DNA from: a virus
Direction: 5' to 3' (one strand)
IMG/VR virus record: IMGVR_UViG_3300013130_000047
Location: 1-24,152 of that record
Length of the DNA stretch: 24,152 nucleotides
Part shown: piece by piece, positions 1 through 6,407 of the stretch
Layout: each line of letters opens with the position of its first letter
How positions within the stretch are numbered: position 1 is the first letter of the stretch
Made by a program: the position numbers and the translations under genes
Notes under the pieces: generated by a model
Seen by the model: only the letters and a program-made list of their open reading frames with translations
Told to the model about the DNA's origin: nothing
Database searches by the model: none

Positions 1-210
1 CGGGAATGGATCGAAGATTATTTCCTGCAGCTATCAGCTTATGCTTTAGCACATAATGAAGTTTATAATACCAAAATACGTAAGGGCATAGTATTCATGT
101 GCAGCGCAGATAATCAATATCAAGAATTTATAGTCGAGGGACAGGATTTTGATAGATATACTGAGCTTTGGTATCAGAAACTAGAACAATATTATAAACA
201 ATTCCTGTAG
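1..210 (+). CDS. PD-(D/E)XK-type exonuclease, C-terminal fragment
   Basis: The reading frame is open from the first base and ends at TAG 208-210, giving about 69 residues of a protein whose start lies left of the window. The fragment has the pattern W-x2-D-x3-QLSAYALAHNE, then a beta-strand region with KIRKGIVF, then an aromatic-rich helix ending YYKQFL. In the RecB/MGME1-like PD-(D/E)XK exonucleases often found in T4-like aquatic phages, a Q-x3-Y motif follows the catalytic E-x-K, and this segment matches that part. The catalytic D and E-x-K residues would lie upstream and cannot be seen. The gene is followed nine bases later by a late promoter for the next gene. The frame is certain; the family is a by-eye call. 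Confidence 0.6.
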   Translation, partial: REWIEDYFLQLSAYALAHNEVYNTKIRKGIVFMCSADNQYQEFIVEGQDFDRYTELWYQKLEQYYKQFL

Positions 211-218
211 CCCTTAAG

Positions 219-226
219 TATAAATA
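219..226 (+). promoter_or_regulatory. T4-type late promoter (TATAAATA)
   Basis: This is an exact TATAAATA octamer in the short gap between the exonuclease stop and the tail-fibre start. In T4 the sigma factor gp55 recognises this octamer about ten bases upstream of the start site. The gap to the ATG at 252 is 25 nt, which leaves a leader of roughly 20 nt. Confidence 0.75.
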
Positions 227-251
227 GTTGTACTACCGGTAAAGTATAACT

Positions 252-2726
252 ATGTCAATCATACAGATTTCTAAAATTCAGCAGAGATCGGGCGACCTTG
301 TCGATCTACCCCAGCTTGACGAAGCAGAGTTTGGTTTTGCTTCAGACGAAAAAAAACTGTTTATTGGTAAAGAATCACCCAACGAAAACATCGAAGTTCT
401 TACCAGCTATTCAGAGATATCATTTAGTCAAATTGAAGGTTCAAATAGCAATGTCTTTATAACAGATGCTACATTAGCTAATGGACAGATATTAGCATAT
501 GACGGAACTGATTGGGTTAACAAAGGCGGTAATGCTGGTGGATTAATCACATTAGGTAATGTATCAGATGTCAAGTTAGACGGCGGTGCTATAAGTTATG
601 TTTTGACAACTGACGGAGTGGGTAATCTTAGCTGGACTCCTAAAGGTGTAATATCATTAGACATCCTTACAGTGAGCAATGCTAACCCTGCAGTAGTAAC
701 ACTAACTTCAGATTTCGCATTAACTAATAACACAGAAGTCACCATTAATGGTATCACGGGTAACACAGGTTTTACTGCATTAAATGCAGGAACATTTTTC
801 TTACAAACTGTACCTACTAGTTTTAGTGAATACAAGCTTTATAATAGTCCGGGAACAGGCAGTCCATATGATGCTACAGCTATAACACCATTATATCCTT
901 TCACAAGTGCTACAGCTACTGATAGCTCAACAGATATAATAACAGTCGCTAATAGTGTACCGTTCGCAAATACCAATCCTGTAATATTTTATGGTGACCT
1001 AGCAAATAGCGGTATAGAAGCAAATACAACTTATTACATTTGCAATGTACCTACAACTACAACGATACAGATTTGCACTACAAGTGACGGCAACATAGGA
1101 AATCTATTAAGTCTAACAACAGCAACTATAACTGCTAATGTGTTTGTTACTGGAGGTAAAGTTACTTCTATAATAAGCGGAGGCAGCGGATCAGGTGGCG
1201 CAGCGGGTGGTGTAACAAGTTCTATACAATATAACTTTGCCGGTATCATAGTAGGTGATAGTAACTTTACATGGGCTAACTCTTCACAGTTATTGACAGT
1301 TAACGGTAATTCAAATATAGGTAATGTTACTATAACAACTGCAGGTGGTATAGGTACAGTGACTGCTAACTTGTTAGTATCAAATATTGCAACAGGTACT
1401 GCACCATTAACTGTAACCTCAACGACAAGAGTTGCAAACTTAAATGTAAGTTATAGTAACGTGAGTGATTTTGAAGTAGTTACTACTAGAACTACAGGAA
1501 CATTTTATCCTGCATTAGTTAGTGCATTGTCAGGCAATCTTGCCTTAGGTGCCAATGCAAATCTTTCGTTTAATGCAGCTACAGGCAACCTATCAGCAAC
1601 ACTTTTGACAGGCATATTAACAACAGCAAGTCAGCCAAACATTACAAGTGTTGGTACATTAACAAGTCTAGCTGTAACTGGCAATATTACAGCAGGAAAT
1701 CTTTATGCTAATACCGGAACATTAGGTGCTGCAACTATAACTGCGACTGGAAATGTTACAGGCGCGAATGTATCTGCAACTACCGGTGTTATATCAGGTA
1801 ACGGTAGTAGCATATCATCATTAAATGCTAGCAATATCACGTCAGGCACATTAGCTCAGGCAAGACTTGCAAATAGCTCTATCACCATTAATGGTGTTAC
1901 GATAGCACTAGGTGGCACAGGTACTATAGGCGCTAGCACTACTAATACATTAACATTAGGCGCATATTTGACAGGCGGTAGCTTTAATGGTAGTGCTGCA
2001 GTTACAGCAGCGGTCGATGCAACCCCTTCATCTACAGCCAGCAAAGTGGTAGCTAGAGATACTAACGGTAGCTTTAGTGCGAACATCATAACAGCAAACT
2101 TGAATGGTAATGCGACTACAGCAGGTACAGTGGTTACTGCGGCACAGCCAAATATTACCAGTGTTGGTACATTAACTTCATTAACTGTGAGTGGAAATAT
2201 TACTGCAGGGAATGTCGATGGAGGAAACTTAGTAAGTGCAAACTTCTTGCAGGGTACGGTAATAACAGCGGCACAACCAAATATAACTAGCGTAGGTACT
2301 CTTACAAGTTTAACAGTTTCAGGTAATGCTAATGTAGGTAATATAGGGGCTACTAATGGCGTATTCACTGGTAATCTAACAGTAGGTAACATTGTTAATA
2401 ACGGATATAATATACGTTCAGTAGGTACAGGAATCGCAGCAGCCGGCACAGTACAGGGAAATGCTACCGCAATAACTAAAGAATTTAATCTTGTATCAAG
2501 CGTTCCTAGCAGTTCTAACGGAGTAGTGTTACCTACAGCAGTAGCCGGTATGGCTATAAGTATTGTAAACTCTACGAGTACAACTATGAACGTTTATCCA
2601 GCTGCTGGAGCACAAATTAACGCATTAGGAACTAATATTCCTCTTACACATAGTGGAAATGCTACACTTCAGTACATAGCTCTAACTAGTACTCAATGGT
2701 ATACAGTAGGCGCCACTTACGCCTAA
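252..2726 (+). CDS. Long tail-fibre-like virion protein (824 aa)
   Basis: Probably a tail fibre or fibre-associated adhesin. The first ~45 residues (QISKIQQRSG, then AEFGFASDEKKLFIG) resemble the N-terminal domain of phage tropism determinants and tail fibres. A segment near residues 100-133 (VSDVKLDGG, GNLSWTPKG) recurs in the second fibre gene at 21970. The middle is rich in Asn, Thr, Gly and Ser and holds three copies of a QPNITSVGTLTSL repeat (1620-1700, 2130-2213, 2259-2342). The last ~80 residues (GVVLPTAVAGMAISIVNS, then TQWYTVGA) look like a compact beta-rich tip domain of the kind seen at fibre ends. There is no signal peptide or membrane segment. The start follows a TATAAATA promoter; its ribosome site is weak (GGTAAAG). 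Receptor binding is inferred. Confidence 0.8.
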   Translation: MSIIQISKIQQRSGDLVDLPQLDEAEFGFASDEKKLFIGKESPNENIEVLTSYSEISFSQIEGSNSNVFITDATLANGQILAYDGTDWVNKGGNAGGLITLGNVSDVKLDGGAISYVLTTDGVGNLSWTPKGVISLDILTVSNANPAVVTLTSDFALTNNTEVTINGITGNTGFTALNAGTFFLQTVPTSFSEYKLYNSPGTGSPYDATAITPLYPFTSATATDSSTDIITVANSVPFANTNPVIFYGDLANSGIEANTTYYICNVPTTTTIQICTTSDGNIGNLLSLTTATITANVFVTGGKVTSIISGGSGSGGAAGGVTSSIQYNFAGIIVGDSNFTWANSSQLLTVNGNSNIGNVTITTAGGIGTVTANLLVSNIATGTAPLTVTSTTRVANLNVSYSNVSDFEVVTTRTTGTFYPALVSALSGNLALGANANLSFNAATGNLSATLLTGILTTASQPNITSVGTLTSLAVTGNITAGNLYANTGTLGAATITATGNVTGANVSATTGVISGNGSSISSLNASNITSGTLAQARLANSSITINGVTIALGGTGTIGASTTNTLTLGAYLTGGSFNGSAAVTAAVDATPSSTASKVVARDTNGSFSANIITANLNGNATTAGTVVTAAQPNITSVGTLTSLTVSGNITAGNVDGGNLVSANFLQGTVITAAQPNITSVGTLTSLTVSGNANVGNIGATNGVFTGNLTVGNIVNNGYNIRSVGTGIAAAGTVQGNATAITKEFNLVSSVPSSSNGVVLPTAVAGMAISIVNSTSTTMNVYPAAGAQINALGTNIPLTHSGNATLQYIALTSTQWYTVGATYA
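1620..2342 (+). repeat. Three copies of a QPNITSVGTLTSL protein repeat
   Basis: Copies lie at 1620-1700, 2130-2213 and 2259-2342, each about 27-28 codons long (core QPNITSVGTLTSL, then x-V-x-G-N). The protein is nearly identical in the three copies, but the DNA differs at many third positions: gttggtacattaaca in the first, gtaggtactcttaca in the third. Similar repeats are common in phage fibres and probably form beta-structured shaft units. Confidence 0.85.
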
Positions 2727-2730
2727 GTAA

Positions 2731-2738
2731 GATAAATA
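2731..2738 (+). promoter_or_regulatory. Late promoter (GATAAATA) with downstream ribosome site
   Basis: GATAAATA followed by CTTTA is close to the extended T4 late consensus TATAAATACTATT. It starts four bases after the fibre stop codon. A Shine-Dalgarno-like AGGAAAA lies between it and the ATG at 2756 (17-nt gap). Confidence 0.7.
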
Positions 2739-2755
2739 CTTTATAGGAAAATATA

Positions 2756-3025
2756 ATGGCAGCAGCAATATACACACCAAGCGGATCAAGTCAACAGACA
2801 GCAGCATCAGGTACTGAAAAAGTTCGCATATCAACTACTAGTAGCGCAATTGCTGTGGTTGTAGGTAGCAATCCAACTGCTAATCTGTCAGCTTGTGAGA
2901 TTATTCCCGCAAACACTGTAAACAATAGTTTCATAGTCGGTGAAGGAAATAAGATCGCTTATATCAGTGTAAGCGGCACAGGCATATTTTCAGTCACAGA
3001 ACTTGGCGCAGCAGTTGGCGAATAA
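2756..3025 (+). CDS. Small probable virion protein (89 aa)
   Basis: I do not recognise the family. The 89 residues are rich in Ala, Ser, Thr and Gly, have only one Cys, and alternate beta-prone stretches (AIAVVVGSN, KIAYISVSGTGIFSVTEL) with short loops. No signal peptide or membrane segment is visible. It has its own late promoter and an AGGAAAA ribosome site, and sits between a tail fibre and another late structural gene, so a small beta-rich structural or decoration protein is the likeliest role. That role is inferred from context only. Confidence 0.8.
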   Translation: MAAAIYTPSGSSQQTAASGTEKVRISTTSSAIAVVVGSNPTANLSACEIIPANTVNNSFIVGEGNKIAYISVSGTGIFSVTELGAAVGE

Positions 3026-3052
3026 TAGTAGTGTAATAAAATAGCATTTTTT

Positions 3053-3060
3053 GATAAATA
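3053..3060 (+). promoter_or_regulatory. Late promoter (GATAAATA) with an unusually long leader
   Basis: GATAAATA lies 28 bases after the preceding stop codon. The next gene most plausibly starts at 3145, leaving an 84-nt gap, the longest of the + strand late-promoter gaps in this window. The leader carries several stem-loops, listed separately. Confidence 0.7.
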
Positions 3061-3068
3061 TAACATAT

Positions 3069-3088
3069 TCATAACGTTGTTGTTATGA
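3069..3088 (+). promoter_or_regulatory. 5'-leader stem-loop with GTTGTT loop
   Basis: TCATAAC (3069-3075) pairs perfectly with GTTATGA (3082-3088) around the loop GTTGTT. It begins nine bases after the late promoter, so it would sit at or next to the 5' end of the transcript. The gp18 leader has a comparable hairpin with loop GTTGT. A role in mRNA stability is inferred. Confidence 0.5.
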
Positions 3089-3094
3089 GTTTAT

Positions 3095-3126
3095 GCGGTC
3101 CCCGCCGCGTATCGGCTAGAACCCGA
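3095..3126 (+). promoter_or_regulatory. GC-rich leader segment with two short hairpins
   Basis: GCGG (3095-3098) can pair with CCGC (3102-3105 or 3105-3108), and TCGG (3112-3115) with CCGA (3123-3126). The segment is much richer in G and C than its surroundings and ends just before the AGGAG ribosome site near 3133. It lies in the untranslated leader if the ATG at 3145 is used. No known riboswitch or tRNA fold was recognised. Confidence 0.3.
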
Positions 3127-3144
3127 ACTTATAGGAGAAAAACA

Positions 3145-4272
3145 ATGGGTCGTCCACTTAAAATCGCAAAAGCACAAGCAGTCGTTACATTGACTGCAAC
3201 AAACGGAACTACTGAAGTAGTCACAACAAATGCAAACTTTACTAACCTAGGCATCATTGCTGGCATGCCATTCATTCCAGCAAGCAACGTAGGCAACCTA
3301 GTAGCCGGTACAACATACTGGATATTAGAAGTAGTGAATGCAGGAGCCAATAGTACTTTCACAGTTTCAGCAACAGAATTGTCAGCAAACCCAACTTTCA
3401 CTAAGTTTAATTTGGCAACAACTACTGCACAATCAGTAGCATTAACAGTTGGTGTCGTTGATGCATATTTCAATAACCCAATCGGCGGCGCAGGTTATCC
3501 TGCAACTAACGCAAATACATATGGTGTAGTTGGTGGTAACACAGCAATCTATGGTAGCCAAGTATTAGTTGGCGTATGCATGGGTGTAACAGGAACAGGT
3601 ACAATAACTGTCGCTGATGATAGCCCAGACATTGACGGTGTTGGCACAGACTTTGCAAACACATTCGTAGACGGTACAATCGTTTATGACGTTGATGGTA
3701 ACATTCTTGGTACTATTGATGACATAGCAAACGCAAATGCTGTATTCGCAACATTTGCAGCCAACGCAAGTGCAAACGTATCAGGTGCTGCTTATGTATA
3801 TGGCACACCGGAAGCAGGCTTTATCGTTCGTCAGAAAGGAAAGATGAAGTATCTCGTAAAAGGTACAACGTCAGGTCTAACACAGGCTTGCTATACAGCA
3901 AATGTAGCAAACACTGCATTATCACCTAACACGTTCACAATCACAGCAACTTATGCTAATACTTCAACAGCATATGTGCAGTCACTAAGTGACTATAGGT
4001 CAGAAGTGTTCCCAACAACTGTTGCTGCTGCTTCATTGGTAGCAGGTACAGTATATACTATTGAGTTTGTTGGCACAACTGACTTCACAGCAGTTGGTGC
4101 ATTTGCCAACATGACTGGTATCACATTCGTTGCTACTGGTGCAGGTTCAGGTACAGGTACAGCAGTACTTTCAAACATTGATCCTGACGTTATAGCATCG
4201 TTCAACAGCGCAGTTGCAGCAAACACTGCAAATGGTCTATTGAACCCAGTAGTAACCATCACAAACTCCTAA
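3145..4272 (+). CDS. Probable virion structural protein, MGRPLKI-type (375 aa)
   Basis: I place the start at ATG 3145 because ATAGGAGAAAA lies just upstream and the protein then begins MGRPLKIAKAQAV, an N-terminus I associate with structural proteins of T4-like aquatic phages. An in-frame ATG at 3085 would add 20 Arg-rich residues, lacks a ribosome site and overlaps leader hairpins. The protein is rich in Ala, Thr, Val and Asn. It includes a GVVGGNTAIYGSQVLVGV segment, a RQKGKMKYLV segment, and at about residues 297-340 a GTTDF-x-AVGA ... ATGAGSGTGTA module widespread in phage proteins. No enzyme motif is visible. It is probably exposed on the virion; the exact location is unknown. Confidence 0.8.
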   Translation: MGRPLKIAKAQAVVTLTATNGTTEVVTTNANFTNLGIIAGMPFIPASNVGNLVAGTTYWILEVVNAGANSTFTVSATELSANPTFTKFNLATTTAQSVALTVGVVDAYFNNPIGGAGYPATNANTYGVVGGNTAIYGSQVLVGVCMGVTGTGTITVADDSPDIDGVGTDFANTFVDGTIVYDVDGNILGTIDDIANANAVFATFAANASANVSGAAYVYGTPEAGFIVRQKGKMKYLVKGTTSGLTQACYTANVANTALSPNTFTITATYANTSTAYVQSLSDYRSEVFPTTVAAASLVAGTVYTIEFVGTTDFTAVGAFANMTGITFVATGAGSGTGTAVLSNIDPDVIASFNSAVAANTANGLLNPVVTITNS

Positions 4273-4285
4273 TAGGAAAAATAAG

Positions 4286-4612
4286 ATGCCAGCAGCAGTT
4301 CGTGTTAATAAAATTAAGCAAGCTGAGACTGACATCGCAGTCCTACAGGTGCAAGTCAGAAATCTTGATGAAAAGTTCGATGAACTCAAATTTGATTTCA
4401 AAGATTTGCGTGGTGCAATAGATAAGGGGTCTGAAGATACTTTAAATATGATTAAAGAACTTCAGACCTCTAATTCTGAATCTCATGAAAAGTTAGCAGA
4501 AAAAGTAAATGTGCTTGAGCGTGTGCGCTGGATGGTCATGGGCGCTGCTGCAGTTGCAGGAGCTATGGGTTTTGAAACATTTCAAATGCTAGTAGCTAGT
4601 TTTGTGTCGTAA
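4286..4612 (+). CDS. Coiled-coil protein with C-terminal membrane segment (108 aa)
   Basis: Residues ~8-78 form a strongly charged heptad-like coiled coil (IKQAETDIAVLQVQVRNLDE and onwards). Residues ~82-106 form one hydrophobic segment (WMVMGAAAVAGAMGF...). This plan, a cytoplasmic coiled coil anchored by one C-terminal helix, is shared by XhlA-like haemolysin/holin accessory proteins and other small phage membrane proteins. An AGGAAAA ribosome site lies just before the ATG, 13 nt after the previous gene, so it is probably co-transcribed with that structural gene. A lysis role is a guess; a membrane anchor or assembly factor is equally possible. Its 3' end overlaps the opposing Nudix gene by 17 bases. 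Confidence 0.8.
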   Translation: MPAAVRVNKIKQAETDIAVLQVQVRNLDEKFDELKFDFKDLRGAIDKGSEDTLNMIKELQTSNSESHEKLAEKVNVLERVRWMVMGAAAVAGAMGFETFQMLVASFVS

Positions 4613-5000
4613 GCATACGCAGTTTATCTTGAACTAGATCAATATTCACAGTACTAAACAATCCAGGATGCAAAGGTTTAGGATATAAGTCATCATTCAC
4701 CCAAGCATAACCACAATGTTCGTCATTTAGCTCCGGTGTAAATTCTTGAGAAACTTCACAGAAAAATGTATTATATGTGAAACTGTTATTAGTAAACTTT
4801 TGTATAGGTATTAGTTTCCATTCTTTATTCCATACATTCATCTCTTCGCTGCATTCTCTTTCAAGACCTTCAAGCAAAGTCTCATTTTTTTCTATCTTAC
4901 CACCGGGTATGCTCCAGCTAGGTGTTTTATCAGACCTTAATAGATAGAGATAACGATTTGTAGATTTAGCGTAAAAGAATATACCGGCTGAAACACTCAT
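4596..5000 (-). CDS. Nudix hydrolase (134 aa)
   Basis: Nudix enzymes hydrolyse nucleoside diphosphates linked to another group, often damaged or regulatory nucleotides. The Nudix box is clear: G34-x5-E40-x7-R48-E49-C50-x-E52-E53-x2-V56. The usual Gly two residues before the end is Asn55; the metal-binding Glu residues are intact. The fold context also fits, with a PSWSIPGG segment before the box and HPGL near the C-terminus. The length is normal for a single-domain enzyme. It is the last of three minus-strand genes and converges on the coiled-coil gene, overlapping it by 17 bases. No Shine-Dalgarno precedes the ATG, but a late-promoter-like octamer ends five bases before it. The substrate cannot be told from the sequence. 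Confidence 0.93.
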   Translation of the reverse strand: MSVSAGIFFYAKSTNRYLYLLRSDKTPSWSIPGGKIEKNETLLEGLERECSEEMNVWNKEWKLIPIQKFTNNSFTYNTFFCEVSQEFTPELNDEHCGYAWVNDDLYPKPLHPGLFSTVNIDLVQDKLRMLTTQN

Positions 5001-5005
5001 ACGTT

Positions 5006-5013
5006 GATTTATC
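5006..5013 (-). promoter_or_regulatory. Weak late-promoter-like octamer (GATAAATC, minus strand)
   Basis: Read on the minus strand this is GATAAATC, one mismatch from NATAAATA, ending exactly five bases before the Nudix ATG. The same spacing occurs at 8132-8139, 11817-11824 and 18346-18353. GATAAATC also occurs by chance inside genes (near 11226 and 14296), so the site alone is weak evidence. Confidence 0.35.
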
Positions 5014-5018
5014 TGTAA

Positions 5019-6398
5019 TCAAATGACTATAGAATAATCTCCCTCACCATACCAGCCTTCATATGATTTCATCCATTGACCTTCTGTATTAACATAACGA
5101 TACTGTACATTGGTAGTTAGATTTGTTACATACTCAACATCTGTTGCTTCACTAGCATCAAAAGATATGGACCATTGTCCTGTACCTGCGTTATATTGCA
5201 CTATATCATTTGCACTTGCTACTAATGTACCCCAAGCTACTGTGCTACTACCCTCGCTACCTATGTCTTCTACTATCAAATATCTACGACCATTGATAGG
5301 TCCTGGCAATCCTGCATTAGGACCTTGCAATAAAGGATTGATTATAGCATCTACTGGATTAAGTGTATTTTGTGGTAATGTATCTGGATCAATATTGTAA
5401 ATCAATAACCTATCGTCTATTGGATCGGGTACTATGGTACCTACAATATCATCTTCCATGTAGGGATTTTGTAACCATATCTGGCTTATGCCGGGTTTTA
5501 CATTACCGTATACGTTCAATAAGCTAGACCAATATAAGCTTGTATTAGGACTATCAGGAATATCTAAACTTGTATTTGACGGATCTTGGAAAGTTTGTCC
5601 GTTAGGTAATAACTGCAATGAATTACCTAATAATAAAACTTTATATCCATATGGACTTATTTTCTGTCTCGTGCCCAACAATAAATCCTCATCCTGTATA
5701 TCTTGTAATGCAGTGCCTTTGTAAATGCTGGCAATGATTTTTTGAATGACACCCATCTTTTTAAGTTTGCTGCTTGTGCTGATCCATATAGGCATATAAA
5801 ACTTCCAGCTTAATACATCTATAGGATTTTGTGTACCTACGGGAATACTACGACTACTAAAAGTCAATCCATCTTGGAATACTACGCTTAATGAAGTCCA
5901 ATCAACAAAGTTATCTGTGCTTTGTATTTCTAGTGCCGGATTAAACAAAGTACCTAGCTGCTCTATTATTTCTAGTTTTTGTTGATAGTTAGTAGTCCAA
6001 AAATCTACCTGACAGCGTAGTGTATAAGGTACTGGCATCAATCTTTCTATAGTGAATGCTTGCCCTTGTGTCTGCTCATAACTTTGTGTTTCGCTGTTAT
6101 ACTCTCTTTGACGTACATTCATCTTATCAATAAATGTAGGGTTTAGAGTTCTTCGCTGGTCATATTCTAAACCAGTTATATAATAAGTTATCATAGGTGC
6201 ACTAGGTAGATTACTAGGACTATTATTAGCTATTATTGTACTTACCTGCCTACTCTGATCACCATACATTACAGGAACACGTATCAATATGTCATTTCCT
6301 GCAGGATCTTTTCCTCTAGTCACATACCAGTTGCTGAAAATCTTAGCAAACTGTATTAAAAATCTACGTATCTGATTGTCGTAAAAAAACTGTGCCAT
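5019..6398 (-). CDS. gp15: gp15-like proximal tail sheath stabiliser, extended (459 aa)
   Basis: In T4, gp15 caps the head-proximal end of the sheath and tube and joins the tail to the neck. The first ~235 residues match that protein's layout: an N-terminal FFYDNQIRRFLIQFAKIFSN, then ILIRVPVMYGD, then an ITYYITGLEYDQRR segment, RLMPVPYTLRCQVDFWT and a C-terminal core strand DVLSWKFYMPIWIS. T4 gp15 is about 270 residues, so some 190 residues are extra. The last ~95 (GRRYLIVEDIG ... WGTLVASANDIVQYN ... GQWMKSYEGWYG) form a Trp/Tyr-rich module of a kind seen in other aquatic T4-like virion proteins. It follows gp14 with an 8-10 nt gap and an AAGAG-like ribosome site. T4 has 14 and 15 in the same order, but here both are on the opposite strand from the other tail genes. 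Confidence 0.75.
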   Translation of the reverse strand: MAQFFYDNQIRRFLIQFAKIFSNWYVTRGKDPAGNDILIRVPVMYGDQSRQVSTIIANNSPSNLPSAPMITYYITGLEYDQRRTLNPTFIDKMNVRQREYNSETQSYEQTQGQAFTIERLMPVPYTLRCQVDFWTTNYQQKLEIIEQLGTLFNPALEIQSTDNFVDWTSLSVVFQDGLTFSSRSIPVGTQNPIDVLSWKFYMPIWISTSSKLKKMGVIQKIIASIYKGTALQDIQDEDLLLGTRQKISPYGYKVLLLGNSLQLLPNGQTFQDPSNTSLDIPDSPNTSLYWSSLLNVYGNVKPGISQIWLQNPYMEDDIVGTIVPDPIDDRLLIYNIDPDTLPQNTLNPVDAIINPLLQGPNAGLPGPINGRRYLIVEDIGSEGSSTVAWGTLVASANDIVQYNAGTGQWSISFDASEATDVEYVTNLTTNVQYRYVNTEGQWMKSYEGWYGEGDYSIVI

Positions 6399-6407
6399 GC
6401 ATTACTC

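Noticed and set aside
252-400. Diversity-generating retroelement suggested by the tropism-determinant-like N-terminus
   Set aside because: No reverse transcriptase and no template/variable repeat pair are visible in the window; this N-terminal type is common in ordinary fibres.
1856-2449. 197-aa minus-strand open frame inside the first fibre gene
   Set aside because: Low-complexity antisense shadow of Asn/Thr/Gly-rich codons; no start signal.
3090-3130. Possible tRNA or tRNA fragment in the GC-rich leader
   Set aside because: No cloverleaf, T-loop or acceptor pairing could be made; only short hairpins.
3085-3144. Upstream ATG at 3085 for the 375-aa virion protein
   Set aside because: It would add an Arg-rich 20-residue stretch, lacks a ribosome site, and the ATG at 3145 has AGGAG and the familiar MGRPLKI start.
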